Assembly (NCBI GenBank): GCA_045128915.1 | Contig: JBGVIT010000067.1 | Location: forward strand, 62,001-126,000 | Direction: 5' to 3' | From: RGIG9115 sp045128915 | Lineage (GTDB): Bacteria; Bacillota; Clostridia; UBA1381 | DNA: 64,000 bases | Shown: in pieces, positions 8,005-16,158 of the stretch | Layout of the letters: each line of letters begins with the position of its first letter | How positions within the stretch are numbered: position 1 is the first letter of the stretch | The notes under the pieces: model-generated | What the model saw: only the letters and a program-made list of their open reading frames with translations | Told to the model about the DNA's origin: nothing | Databases searched by the model: none | Made by a program: the position numbers and the translations under genes

Positions 8005-9246
8005 TTATTCATTGTGTAACGCTTCTTTAAAACTACTTCTAACCTCTCCTATGAGATATAGCGAACCACATACAGCACAAACGTTTTTAGTGTTTTCCAA
8101 GACATAATTAACAGCTTCTACCGGAGATTCTATTATCCTTGTTTGAGCTCCTGCTTTTTTGAAATATTCAGCATAATCTGACGGCTCAAGCGCTCTTGGT
8201 ACGTCAGGCTTTGTAACTATAATTTCATGGGCAACTCTACTTAGAATTTGTGCTATGCTTTCATAATCCTTGTCAGCCATTACTCCGGTAACTATTGTTA
8301 TGTTTTTATCCAATTTATTTACAGACTGAACAAACCTTTGTGCGCCTTCTTCATTATGACAGCCATCCAGAAGCAGTCTTTCGTTCAGCCATTCAAATCT
8401 GCCCGGCCATTTTACTTTTATAAGTCCTTCTTCAATATGTGTATCGGAAATTACATATCCTTTTCGTTTAAGGACGTTAATAACTTCAAGGCAAACTGAT
8501 GCATTGCTATACTGATATTCTCCATGCAAAGATAATATATACCTCTTTTTGTCATACACTATCTCATTTTCATGCCCGACACATTCTTTTGCAACTATAA
8601 GTTCTGCAGACTTATCATTTATTGTTTTATTAACAACCTCCAAAACCTCTTTGCTCGGATTGTTATATAATACAACAGTACCGTTTGATTTTATTATGCC
8701 ACATTTTTCAAAGGCAATTTGCTCAATAGTATCTCCAAGATATTGCATATGGTCATATGACACAGATGTTATTACAGACACTTCACTTTTTTTGATAGAG
8801 TTCGTTGCATCAAGTCGGCCGCCCAACCCTGTTTCAAGCACTATTATATCACACTGATTTTCTTTGAAATATATCATTGCTACAAGAAAAATTATAGCAA
8901 ATTCTGACAATTCAATGTTATTTTCAACTAATAACCTTTTCAGATCTGTGGTTATTCTTGCAAGGTCATTATCACCAATACTTATGCTGTTAATTTGTAT
9001 TCGTTCATTGAAACGTTCAATATACGGTGAAATAAACATTCCCGTTTTATATCCGGCACAGCTTAAAATAGACTCAAGCATTGCGGAAGTAGAACCTTTA
9101 CCATTTGTTCCTGCAACATGTATAAACTTTAACTCATTATGCGGCGAACCAAAAAGTTCAAGTGCCTTGACCAATGCACTGTTCCCTAATTTCTTTGAGA
9201 TTTTAGGCGCATTATGAATATATTCTATGGCTTCGAAGTAATCCAC
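8005..9246 (-). CDS. folC: Bifunctional folylpolyglutamate / dihydrofolate synthase
   Basis: Adds glutamate to dihydropteroate and to reduced folates, which retains folates in the cell. The 413-residue protein shows the Mur-ligase-like fold markers: P-loop HVAGTNGKGSTSAM near residue 45, SPYIERFNERI, ETGLGGRLDATN near 140, and SYDHMQYLGDTIEQIAFEKCGIIK, plus a C-terminal domain with LLLDGCHNEEGAQRF. The GTG start at 9246 follows GGAG by a suitable gap. It lies upstream of the pur operon on the same strand; folate cofactors feed purN and the AICAR transformylase, so the vicinity makes sense even though the pur operon has its own promoter. Confidence 0.95.
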   Translation of the reverse strand: MDYFEAIEYIHNAPKISKKLGNSALVKALELFGSPHNELKFIHVAGTNGKGSTSAMLESILSCAGYKTGMFISPYIERFNERIQINSISIGDNDLARITTDLKRLLVENNIELSEFAIIFLVAMIYFKENQCDIIVLETGLGGRLDATNSIKKSEVSVITSVSYDHMQYLGDTIEQIAFEKCGIIKSNGTVVLYNNPSKEVLEVVNKTINDKSAELIVAKECVGHENEIVYDKKRYILSLHGEYQYSNASVCLEVINVLKRKGYVISDTHIEEGLIKVKWPGRFEWLNERLLLDGCHNEEGAQRFVQSVNKLDKNITIVTGVMADKDYESIAQILSRVAHEIIVTKPDVPRALEPSDYAEYFKKAGAQTRIIESPVEAVNYVLENTKNVCAVCGSLYLIGEVRSSFKEALHNE

Positions 9247-9397
9247 AGAAACTCACTCTCCTATAAACACGTATATTATACACATATTTTACAACTACCA
9301 AACACGTAAGTCAAGTATTTAAAATTTTTGAATTATATTTGTCATAAATTCACAAATGAATACATATACATAAATATAGACAAAAAATCCACATTCC

Positions 9398-9414
9398 GCA
9401 TGAAAAACATGCGA
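9398..9414 (+). repeat. Small inverted repeat in the ssb leader
   Basis: CGCATG-AAAAA-CATGCG just upstream of the SSB ribosome-binding site in the folC-ssb divergent region. It is perfect but short, and could be an operator or an mRNA hairpin; no T tract follows, so it is not a terminator. Confidence 0.4.
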
Positions 9415-9440
9415 AAGAAAAATCAGTCAGGAGGATCACA

Positions 9441-10109
9441 ATGGAATACAATGTAAACAATCAAGCTAAAATTATCGGTCAAGTAGATGACGAACTAAAA
9501 TTCAGTCATCAGGTTTATGGTGAAAAATTTTATATATTCACCCTGAAAGTTCCAAGATTAAGCGGCATATATGACTATATTAAAGTTTTAACTTCAGAAA
9601 GACTTTTATGTGACTGCTCATGCAATGTAGGCGAACACGTAGAAATTGATGGTCAATTCAGATCGTACAACAGCACCGATGAAACAACAAACAAATTAGT
9701 ACTAACAGTATTTGCAAAGGATATAAACCCATATACTGACGATAACCCAAAAAATCCAAACTCATTATACCTTGACGGCTACATATGTAAGCCACCTGTT
9801 TATCGTACTACTCCCTTTGGACGAGAAATCACAGATATGCTGCTTGCAGTAAACAGAACATATTCAAAATCCGATTACATCCCCGTAATTTCATGGGGCA
9901 GGAATGCAAGATTCTGCAAAAATTTTCAGGTGGGCGACCATATCAGAGTTTGGGGCAGAATTCAGTCAAGAACATATCAAAAACATATTTCTGACGATGA
10001 ATTAATAACAAAAACAGCATATGAGGTTTCTGTTAATCGTCTCGAAACAGCAAACGAAGAAAAGACAGAAGTTTCTGACATTTATGAAGATGAATTTGCA
10101 ACAGAATAA
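9441..10109 (+). CDS. Single-stranded DNA-binding-like protein with two OB folds
   Basis: The 222-residue protein looks like two consecutive OB-fold units. The first spans about residues 8-95 (AKIIGQVDDELKFSH ... VEIDGQFRSYN). The second spans about 110-200 (LYLDGYICKPPVYRTTPFGR, ISWGRNARFCKNFQVGD, VWGRIQSRTYQK), which is the classic SSB pattern. The tail is acidic (about residues 203-222, rich in Glu and Asp) but lacks the DDIPF-type tip used by standard SSB to bind partners. Similar tandem-OB proteins occur in Clostridia; role in replication or repair is inferred. A strong CAGGAGG site precedes the ATG and a terminator follows. It is not the usual rpsF-ssb-rpsR operon copy, so a second SSB is likely elsewhere. 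Confidence 0.75.
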   Translation: MEYNVNNQAKIIGQVDDELKFSHQVYGEKFYIFTLKVPRLSGIYDYIKVLTSERLLCDCSCNVGEHVEIDGQFRSYNSTDETTNKLVLTVFAKDINPYTDDNPKNPNSLYLDGYICKPPVYRTTPFGREITDMLLAVNRTYSKSDYIPVISWGRNARFCKNFQVGDHIRVWGRIQSRTYQKHISDDELITKTAYEVSVNRLETANEEKTEVSDIYEDEFATE

Positions 10110-10115
10110 TTTTAC

Positions 10116-10147
10116 GAAGGTTGTGTCCTTGTGCTCAACCTTCTTTT
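10116..10147 (+). terminator. Intrinsic terminator after the SSB-like gene
   Basis: Eight-base-pair stem GAAGGTTG/CAACCTTC followed by TTTTATT, six bases beyond the stop codon. Confidence 0.85.
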
Positions 10148-10171
10148 ATTGCAATAAATTAGAAAATACTA

Positions 10172-10200
10172 TTTACTTAGTTATAAATTTATGTTAGAAT
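10172..10200 (+). promoter_or_regulatory. Probable promoter of the phosphodiesterase gene
   Basis: TTTACT (10172-10177), 17-base spacer, TAGAAT (10195-10200), 34 bases before the start codon. One or two mismatches per hexamer. Confidence 0.55.
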
Positions 10201-10233
10201 ATGTCATGTATTTTATTGAAAGGTGTATTATGT

Positions 10234-10701
10234 ATGAAAATACTTGTTTTTTCTGATTCTCATGGATATTATCAACGAATGCTAAAGATAATACGTCAGC
10301 ACAGCGATACTGATGCAGTTATTCATTGCGGTGATATATTAAACGACTGTACAAGCTTAGAAAAACTTTTGGAAAAGGACATTTCCTTACATTATGTATG
10401 CGGTAATAACGATATAGCTCCTGACGTACCGAAAGAGCTTGAACTTAATTTCGAAGAAAAACGTATTTTTGTTACACATGGACATTTATATGGAGTTAAG
10501 TGTTCAAATGATTCTCTAAGACAAAAAATCAAAGAAGGCTACGACCTTGTTTTATACGGACACACCCATATTCCGGATACAGAGTATTTTTATGGTGGTA
10601 TTATTTTGAATCCCGGCGCAGTCTGTTACAGTTCAAAAGGAACATATGCAATAGTAACCATAGACAACGGAGTTTTGAAAACACAAATCGAAAGGCTATA
10701 A
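10234..10701 (+). CDS. YfcE/MJ0936-family metallophosphodiesterase
   Basis: Small calcineurin-like phosphoesterase of 155 residues. The metal-binding motifs are in order: SDSHG (residue about 7), VIHCGDI (about 36), GNND (about 60), THGH (about 82) and YGHTHIP (about 107), followed by NPGA. This is the compact single-domain family that hydrolyses phosphodiesters in the cytoplasm; the physiological substrate is unknown. ATG 10234 is spaced eight bases from GAAAGGTG. An upstream in-frame ATG at 10204 precedes that site and would add 10 residues unlike the family. The gene is monocistronic and ends inside a terminator stem. Confidence 0.88.
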   Translation: MKILVFSDSHGYYQRMLKIIRQHSDTDAVIHCGDILNDCTSLEKLLEKDISLHYVCGNNDIAPDVPKELELNFEEKRIFVTHGHLYGVKCSNDSLRQKIKEGYDLVLYGHTHIPDTEYFYGGIILNPGAVCYSSKGTYAIVTIDNGVLKTQIERL

Positions 10702-10729
10702 GCAAATTACTGCTTATAGCCTTTCTTTA
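10691..10729. terminator. Bidirectional terminator between phosphodiesterase and sigma factor genes
   Basis: Perfect 14-bp stem AAAGGCTATAAGCA/TGCTTATAGCCTTT with a six-base loop; T-rich on the plus strand, A-rich on the other side. The stop codons of both converging genes lie in or beside the stem. Confidence 0.85.
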
Positions 10730-11195
10730 TCAAAGATTCCCTGAGCAGAGCTTTACCTCGGTGTATCTTTCTTATAGCTGTATTTTCTTTGATTGAGAGT
10801 AACCTGCCAATGTCGCAGGCTCGCATTTTATCAATATAATAAAGAACTAAAACGGAACTATATGTTCTCTTTGAATTTAATATATGGTTTTCCAAAATTT
10901 CATAATTTTCTTCTTCGAGTATTATCTCAAGAGGATCTTTATAAATGGTAAATAATTTATTATAATCGTTGGAGTCTTTAAAATTTTTAAAATAACAACG
11001 CAGTCTTTCGTTACATACAGATACAACTGTTTTCAAATCAGGCAAGGAAATATGTTTATTATTCATAATTTTCAAAAAAGTATCACTCACAATATCTTCT
11101 GCATCATGATAATTACCGACAGCCTTATATACCTCATTTAATAATCTGGTTGAATATTTTGAATATAGTTCTGTAACAATTAAATTTCTGTTCAT
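10707..11195 (-). CDS. ECF-like RNA polymerase sigma factor
   Basis: A 162-residue protein with sigma region 2 at about residues 8-45 (LYSKYSTRLLNEVYKAVGNY, then HDAEDIVSDTFLKI) and sigma region 4 at about 110-155 (SSVLVLYYIDKMRACDIGRLLSIKENTAIRKIHRGKALL), a helix-turn-helix that would contact the -35 element. The core-binding DAEDIVSDTFLKI segment is well conserved. GGAGG precedes the ATG by seven bases. No anti-sigma factor or sensor gene is adjacent, so how it is controlled is not evident. The genes it recognises cannot be told from this window. Family-level assignment is secure. Confidence 0.82.
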   Translation of the reverse strand: MNRNLIVTELYSKYSTRLLNEVYKAVGNYHDAEDIVSDTFLKIMNNKHISLPDLKTVVSVCNERLRCYFKNFKDSNDYNKLFTIYKDPLEIILEEENYEILENHILNSKRTYSSVLVLYYIDKMRACDIGRLLSIKENTAIRKIHRGKALLRESLIKKGYKQ

Positions 11196-11571
11196 CTATC
11201 AACCTCCTGCATTGATAAACATTTTATAACATTGATTATCAAAACAGTACGGAATGTATGAAATCGTTGAATGTTACATTTAATAAAACAATTAATAGAG
11301 TTTTTTTTGGAAAATACCACGTAAATTGTTTAAAGTTTAGTGCAAAAAATGTAAAATTAAAACAAAATTCATAAGTAAAAATTTACCATTACTCAACAAA
11401 TATAGACATTTTCTTCATTTTGTCATGAGGATACAGAATAAAATTTGTTAAACTGTAAAAATTTATATGAAAGAATTGTAAATTTTAAATTAAATATATT
11501 CACACAATAGAATTTATATGATATAATAACTCAGTCTTAATAATATAACGAAACCGAAAGGGTTGAAATAA
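11196..11571. other. Long AT-rich intergenic region between divergent sigma-factor and clpE genes
   Basis: About 375 bases with no credible coding region. The only element I can support is the clpE promoter near the right end. The rest is A/T-rich runs without a clear hairpin, riboswitch core or CtsR-type heptad repeat. The sigma-factor promoter must lie at the left end but I see no good match to the sigma-A consensus, which would fit autoregulation. Confidence 0.5.
11499..11527 (+). promoter_or_regulatory. Promoter of clpE
   Basis: TTCACA (11499-11504), 17-base spacer, TATAAT (11522-11527), 44 bases before the start codon. Confidence 0.65.
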
Positions 11572-13887
11572 ATGAACTTATGCTCAAAATGCAAGGTTAA
11601 TCCTGCAATAATATTTGTTACAAAAGTAGAAAACGGCAAAACCACAAGTGAAGGTCTATGCCTTTCATGCGCAAAAGAATTAGGTATCGCACCTATTGAT
11701 GACATGATGAAACAATTTGGTATAAACGAAGATGACCTTGAAGATCTCAATACACAAATGTCTGATTTTCTTGGCGAAATGGGTGGTGTTGAAGGATTAG
11801 GAGAAAATCTTGCTTCAATGATGGAAGGCTTCGATGGTAACAACATAATTGAAGGCGGCGCACCTACGGCACCAACTGATTTCCTCAAAAACATATTTTC
11901 TTCTCAACATTCTTCCCCAAATGCAAAAGAAAATCCGAAAGATAAGAATAACACCCCAAAGAACAATAAACAGCAGAAAAAAAGCATGCTTGACACATAC
12001 GGAACAAATCTTACCGTAAAAGCAGCTCTTGGTCAGGTTGACCGCGTAATTCACCGAGATAAAGAGATAGAACGAGTTATACAAATACTAAACAGACGTT
12101 CAAAAAACAATCCCGTTCTCCTCGGCGAACCGGGGGTTGGAAAAACAGCAATAGCAGAAGGACTTGCTTGTAGGATTTTTGAGAGAAATGTACCGCCAAA
12201 ACTTTTTGATTATCAACTTTATCTTATTGACTTTACAGCACTTGTGGCAGGAACACAGTTCAGAGGACAATTCGAAGCCAGGCTTAAAAGCTTGTTGAGC
12301 GAAGCGGAATCAGCAGGTAATGTAATTCTTGTAATCGATGAAATTCATAACATAGTTGCTGCCGGTGACGCCGAAGGCGCAATGAGTGCTGCAAACATAT
12401 TAAAGCCCGCATTAGCGCGTGGTGAAATTCAAATAATCGGTGCTACAACACTTTCAGAATACAGAAAACATATCGAAAAAGACTCTGCCCTTGAAAGACG
12501 TTTTCAACCTGTAATTGTTGATGAACCTTCCATTGATGAAAGCATCGAAATTTTAAACGGAATTAAAGACTATTACGAAACATATCATAGCGTTTCAATT
12601 TCAAATAAAATAGTCGAAAAGGCTGTAAGAATGTCAGAACGATATATAACTGATAGATTCTTGCCCGATAAAGCTATTGATATTATCGATGAAGCTTGTT
12701 CATTGGTTAATCTTAAAAACAAAGCATTATATGATTTAAAAATGGCTGAAGAGCAAAATGCAAAACTCACCACAGACATCGAAACCGCAACATCGCAAGG
12801 GGATTTTGAAACAGCTGCAAAATTGAAGAGCGAGCAACTAAACCTTATCGAACAAACAAATGCATTAAAAAAGAAAGCTTCAAAAGCGAAGCTTACTGAT
12901 GATGATATTGCTGCTGTAATTGAATCCTGGACAAAAATACCCGTACATCGTCTTACAGAAGATGAAGCTCAAAAGCTTTTAGACCTTGAAGCTTCACTTC
13001 ATAAGCGAGTTATAGGTCAGGATGAAGCGGTAAATGCTGTTGCAAGAGCAATCAGACGTGGTCGTGCTGATATTACAACAAAAAAAAGACCTGTATCATT
13101 TATTTTTGCAGGCCCCACGGGCGTAGGAAAAACAGAATTAGTTAAGACCATAGCTGAAACCATGTTCGGAAGCGAGGATGCTCTTATCCGACTTGATATG
13201 TCAGAATACATGGAAAAACACTCAGTTTCAAAGCTTATCGGTTCACCGCCGGGATATGTTGGCTACGACGATGCAGGACAGCTTACAGAAAAAGTAAGAA
13301 GAAAACCGTATTGCGTTATCTTGCTTGATGAAATAGAAAAAGCAAATCCCGAAGTATTCAATCTGTTTTTGCAAATATTAGATGACGGACGCATATCGGA
13401 TAGTCACGGAAAAGTAGTTAATTTCGAAAATACAATAATTATCATGACAACTAATGCAGGAAGCGAAATTACGACAAGTGGTCTTGGTTTTGGAAACAGC
13501 CTTGATACTTCGTTTGCTGATAATGCAGATAAAAGTCTCAAAAAGCAGTTCAGACCTGAATTCTTAAACAGAATAGATGAAATAGTGACATTCAAATCTC
13601 TGACTAAAGATGATTTAAGCAATATAGTTGAACTGTTGCTTAAGGATATATACGATAAAATGTCCGAAAAAGAGGCAACTTTGCATATTACACAAAGCGC
13701 AAAGAATTTAATTCTTGAAAAAGGCTATGACATTAAATACGGAGCGCGTCCTTTAAGACGTTCAATCCAGACTTTGCTCGAAGATGAACTTTCAAAGCTT
13801 TCTCTAACCGGTCAAATAAAAAAAGGAACTTATATCACAGCAGATGCAGTTGATTCTAAAATAGTTTTGACAGCAATCAATTCATAA
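11572..13887 (+). CDS. clpE: ClpE-type ATP-dependent unfoldase (Clp/Hsp100)
   Basis: AAA+ unfoldase that would feed damaged proteins to ClpP. The 771-residue protein starts with a short zinc-binding domain (MNLCSKCKVNP ... LCLSCAKELGI, two CxxC pairs), typical of ClpE and replacing the usual Clp-N domain. The first AAA+ module has Walker A GEPGVGKTAIAEG near residue 185 and Walker B VILVIDEIHNI. A UVR-like coiled middle segment follows at about 395-440 (GDFETAAKLKSEQLNLIEQ). The second AAA+ module has Walker A GPTGVGKTE near 513, Walker B CVILLDEIEKA and the C-terminal small domain. GAAAGGG lies seven bases before the ATG. It stands alone between a promoter and a terminator. Confidence 0.9.
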   Translation: MNLCSKCKVNPAIIFVTKVENGKTTSEGLCLSCAKELGIAPIDDMMKQFGINEDDLEDLNTQMSDFLGEMGGVEGLGENLASMMEGFDGNNIIEGGAPTAPTDFLKNIFSSQHSSPNAKENPKDKNNTPKNNKQQKKSMLDTYGTNLTVKAALGQVDRVIHRDKEIERVIQILNRRSKNNPVLLGEPGVGKTAIAEGLACRIFERNVPPKLFDYQLYLIDFTALVAGTQFRGQFEARLKSLLSEAESAGNVILVIDEIHNIVAAGDAEGAMSAANILKPALARGEIQIIGATTLSEYRKHIEKDSALERRFQPVIVDEPSIDESIEILNGIKDYYETYHSVSISNKIVEKAVRMSERYITDRFLPDKAIDIIDEACSLVNLKNKALYDLKMAEEQNAKLTTDIETATSQGDFETAAKLKSEQLNLIEQTNALKKKASKAKLTDDDIAAVIESWTKIPVHRLTEDEAQKLLDLEASLHKRVIGQDEAVNAVARAIRRGRADITTKKRPVSFIFAGPTGVGKTELVKTIAETMFGSEDALIRLDMSEYMEKHSVSKLIGSPPGYVGYDDAGQLTEKVRRKPYCVILLDEIEKANPEVFNLFLQILDDGRISDSHGKVVNFENTIIIMTTNAGSEITTSGLGFGNSLDTSFADNADKSLKKQFRPEFLNRIDEIVTFKSLTKDDLSNIVELLLKDIYDKMSEKEATLHITQSAKNLILEKGYDIKYGARPLRRSIQTLLEDELSKLSLTGQIKKGTYITADAVDSKIVLTAINS

Positions 13888-13888
13888 A

Positions 13889-13925
13889 CAAAATCCCTGC
13901 CAAATTTATTGGCAGGGATTTTGTT
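13889..13925. terminator. Intrinsic terminator after clpE
   Basis: Stem AAAATCCCTGCCAA/TTGGCAGGGATTTT with a five-base loop and T-rich tail; being A/T-flanked on both sides it may also serve the converging aldo/keto reductase gene. Confidence 0.88.
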
Positions 13926-13943
13926 ATATAACCGGCTAACAAA

Positions 13944-14891
13944 TTAAATGCCGCATATGTCAAAATTAAAAATGCTTTCAAGTTCCTTATCCGAAATTAC
14001 AATATCAGAACCGCTCATGGAGTCAATCAACTGCGAAATTTTGCTACATCCAACAATAGGAAAAACTTCAGGAGTTTTAAATGAACAAAACGCACCGCAA
14101 ATAATAGCAGCAACGCTGCAACCATACTTTACAGAAAGCTCTTTTAAAACATTAGCTGTATTTAAATTTTCATCAAACAAATAACGCAGCTTAGCTTTGT
14201 CTGACAAAGCATCAATTCCGAGTTCAACAACCTTCGAAAAGAAACCTTTAGCTTGCGATGAGTATGCAACAACAGGCATGTTTACGCTTTTATAGTAAGC
14301 AAACTCTTTATTGTCCATTCCTACCAAGCCTGATCTTTCGTTTACAACACTTGCAGGATTAAATCTTATCTGGCTTGCCGAAAAGCCCATAAGTCCATGT
14401 TCTTCTGCGTACTTCTGAGCATCAATGATGCGGCTTGAAGTCCAATTAGAAGCACCAAATTTCTTGATTTTTCCTTCTTTAACAAGTGTATTCATAAGTT
14501 CAACTAAATGTCCTGCCGGAATTCCAACATCATCACGATGAAACCAATAGAAGTCAATGCAATCTACTCCAAGGGTTTTAAGACTCATTTCTAAGTCAGA
14601 CCTTATTTCTTCATCAGACAATCGCATAACTTCTGGTGAATCAGCAGCAGGGTAACCACCTTTAGAACAAATCAACATTTCTGTCGCATTTCTGTCATGA
14701 TACCACTTGCCAACAATACTTTCAGCTACGCCATCAGCATAAAGCCGAGCTGTGTCGATATGCGTTCCTCCCAACTCCCTGAACTTGTCCAATAAAGCAA
14801 ATGAATCTTCTTTAGAAATGCCATCACCGAAATACGTCGTTCCAAGGACCATTCTGGATGATTGCTTGCCAAATGCATTAGAATATCTCAT
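13944..14891 (-). CDS. Aldo/keto reductase
   Basis: NAD(P)H-dependent oxidoreductase with a TIM-barrel fold, 315 residues. The catalytic tetrad is visible: Asp in THIDTARLY, Tyr in RLYADG (about residue 51), Lys in ICSKGGYP (about 76) and His in FYWFHRDD (about 118). The later SNWTSSRI and the C-terminal VGCSKISQL segment belong to the cofactor site region. Sequence type suggests a general aldo/keto reductase of the YajO/Tas-like group; substrate unknown. A DUF4430 lipoprotein gene lies 15 bases upstream on the same strand, so the two are probably co-transcribed. Confidence 0.9.
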   Translation of the reverse strand: MRYSNAFGKQSSRMVLGTTYFGDGISKEDSFALLDKFRELGGTHIDTARLYADGVAESIVGKWYHDRNATEMLICSKGGYPAADSPEVMRLSDEEIRSDLEMSLKTLGVDCIDFYWFHRDDVGIPAGHLVELMNTLVKEGKIKKFGASNWTSSRIIDAQKYAEEHGLMGFSASQIRFNPASVVNERSGLVGMDNKEFAYYKSVNMPVVAYSSQAKGFFSKVVELGIDALSDKAKLRYLFDENLNTANVLKELSVKYGCSVAAIICGAFCSFKTPEVFPIVGCSKISQLIDSMSGSDIVISDKELESIFNFDICGI

Positions 14892-14906
14892 ATAAATCTC
14901 CCGTAA

Positions 14907-15326
14907 TTATTTTGTATAAGTCAACTCGTAGTGTACTCCGTTTTCAATGTCAGTCATGTCAACACCTGTGGTTAAATACTCTCCGTTTTTGCTGAATGAC
15001 CAATATGTCTGGTCAATATCATAATCTGCCGTTATGCCGTTAACAACCTTAACATACAATCCGTAAGGTCCCTTTTCGCCGGATATAAGGTCGTGTTCTA
15101 TAAGCGCTTCTCCGACAGTTTGTTTATCGGTATTGATTTCAAATTCAACAGATTTTTCTAAAGCGACTACTTCTATTACAACACTTTTCTCCCCACTCCC
15201 GAAAACTTGATTTTCGGTATATGTAGCATTTTCCCACACATCGTTTTCACTAACGGTTGCATTACATCCTGATACAACAAACATCGCAGCTAATACAATT
15301 CCGATTAAGCTTTTGAAATTTCTCAT
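14907..15326 (-). CDS. DUF4430-domain lipoprotein
   Basis: Secreted lipoprotein of 139 residues anchored to the outer face of the membrane. The N-terminus has a basic start (MRNFK), a hydrophobic stretch, and the lipobox VVSGC ending at about residue 20. The mature part ends in a DUF4430-like domain (TVGEALIEHDLISGEKGPYG, YWSFSKNGEYLTTGV, ENGVHYELTYTK), a small fold also found at the C-terminus of transcobalamin-type binding proteins. ATG 15326 has AGGAG at the correct spacing; the frame extends 22 codons further upstream but without a signal-like start. Function unknown; the fold is often attached to cell-surface or cobalamin-related proteins. Confidence 0.8.
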   Translation of the reverse strand: MRNFKSLIGIVLAAMFVVSGCNATVSENDVWENATYTENQVFGSGEKSVVIEVVALEKSVEFEINTDKQTVGEALIEHDLISGEKGPYGLYVKVVNGITADYDIDQTYWSFSKNGEYLTTGVDMTDIENGVHYELTYTK

Positions 15327-15380
15327 AAAAACATCTCCTATCATTTGTGATACACGTAGATTATTCACCACCGAAGCGGC

Positions 15381-15401
15381 TTCATTATTCATTATTCATT
15401 A
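15381..15401. repeat. Three tandem copies of the heptamer TTCATTA
   Basis: Perfect 7-bp tandem repeat between the tRNA operon terminator and the DUF4430 lipoprotein gene. No function is evident; a replication-slippage site. Confidence 0.5.
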
Positions 15402-15426
15402 AAAAATCCTGTCAAATGAATAATAT

Positions 15427-15465
15427 AAAACAAAAAATCCTATCTTTCGACAGGATTTTTTGTTT
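15427..15465 (-). terminator. Terminator of the tRNA operon
   Basis: Minus-strand stem AATCCTGTC-GAAA-GATAGGATT (one mismatch) followed by TTTTGTTTT, directly after the CCA end of tRNA-Lys. Confidence 0.85.
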
Positions 15466-15541
15466 TGGTGAGCCATCGGAGATTCGAACTCCGGACAACT
15501 TGATTAAAAGTCAAGTGCTCTGCCAACTGAGCTAATGGCCC
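15466..15541 (-). tRNA. tRNA-Lys (anticodon TTT)
   Basis: All four arms fold: acceptor GGGCCAT/ATGGCTC, D arm GCTC/GAGC, anticodon stem CTTGA/TCAAG with loop CTTTTAA, T arm CGGAG-TTCGAAT-CTCCG. CCA is encoded. Last tRNA of a five-gene transcript. Confidence 0.96.
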
Positions 15542-15617
15542 TGGCAGGGATAGCAGGATTCGAACCTACGAAATGCCGGAATCAAAATCCGGTGCCTTAC
15601 CGCTTGGCTATATCCCT
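15542..15617 (-). tRNA. tRNA-Gln (anticodon TTG)
   Basis: Acceptor AGGGATA/TATCCCT, anticodon loop TTTTGAT, T loop TTCGAAT, encoded CCA. It abuts tRNA-Lys without a gap. Confidence 0.95.
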
Positions 15618-15682
15618 ATACAAAGTCAGGATATTTCTCCTGCTAATATATAATCAACCCAATAGGGCTAATATGTAAATTA

Positions 15683-15760
15683 TGGGGTGGATAGTGGGAC
15701 TCGAACCCACGACATTCAGTGCCACAAACTGACGCTCTAACCAACTGAACTATATCCACC
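15683..15760 (-). tRNA. tRNA-His (anticodon GTG)
   Basis: Acceptor GTGGATA/TATCCAC with the extra G at -1 opposite discriminator C, the histidine identity pair; anticodon loop TTGTGGC; T loop TTCGAGT; encoded CCA. Confidence 0.95.
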
Positions 15761-15771
15761 ATTTAAAAAAA

Positions 15772-15848
<77 letters not shown>

Positions 15849-15853
15849 GTAAA

Positions 15854-15927
<74 letters not shown>

Positions 15928-15958
15928 AAATCGCTGTCAGACTTAACTGACGATGACT

Positions 15959-15987
15959 ATTATAGCAAAAGTACGGTGGCTTGTCAA
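15959..15987 (-). promoter_or_regulatory. Promoter of the tRNA operon
   Basis: Minus-strand TTGACA (15982-15987), 17-base spacer, TATAAT (15959-15964): a perfect sigma-A promoter about 32 bases before tRNA-Gly. Confidence 0.9.
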
Positions 15988-16116
15988 CACTTTTTTTTAG
16001 TTTTAGTAAAATTGTTTATTGTTTTTTTTGTTTTTTGCGGTATTCAATGCACAATGCATATATTTTCACATAGACATAATTAATTTGCCTTAAAATATAT
16101 TTTTTATTCAATATTT

Positions 16117-16156
16117 CAAAAAATCTCTGCCACTATTTTTAGTTGCAGAGATTTTA
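16117..16156. terminator. Terminator after DAHP synthase
   Basis: Stem AAAATCTCTGC/GCAGAGATTTT with a 14-base loop, three bases past the aroF stop on the minus strand and followed there by TTTTTTG. The rest of 15988-16116 shows only A/T runs. Confidence 0.8.
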
Positions 16157-16158
16157 TA

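Noticed and set aside
11196..11571. CtsR operator or other heat-shock element before clpE
   Set aside because: I found no pair of heptad repeats of the CtsR type; only a promoter can be supported.
15347..15535. Plus-strand open frame running into the tRNA cluster
   Set aside because: It crosses the terminator and translates the antisense of tRNA-Lys; no coding features.
15466..15541. Possible extra base in the T loop of tRNA-Lys
   Set aside because: On re-reading, the T arm is a regular 5-bp stem with a 7-base loop, and the tRNA has the normal 76 bases with CCA.
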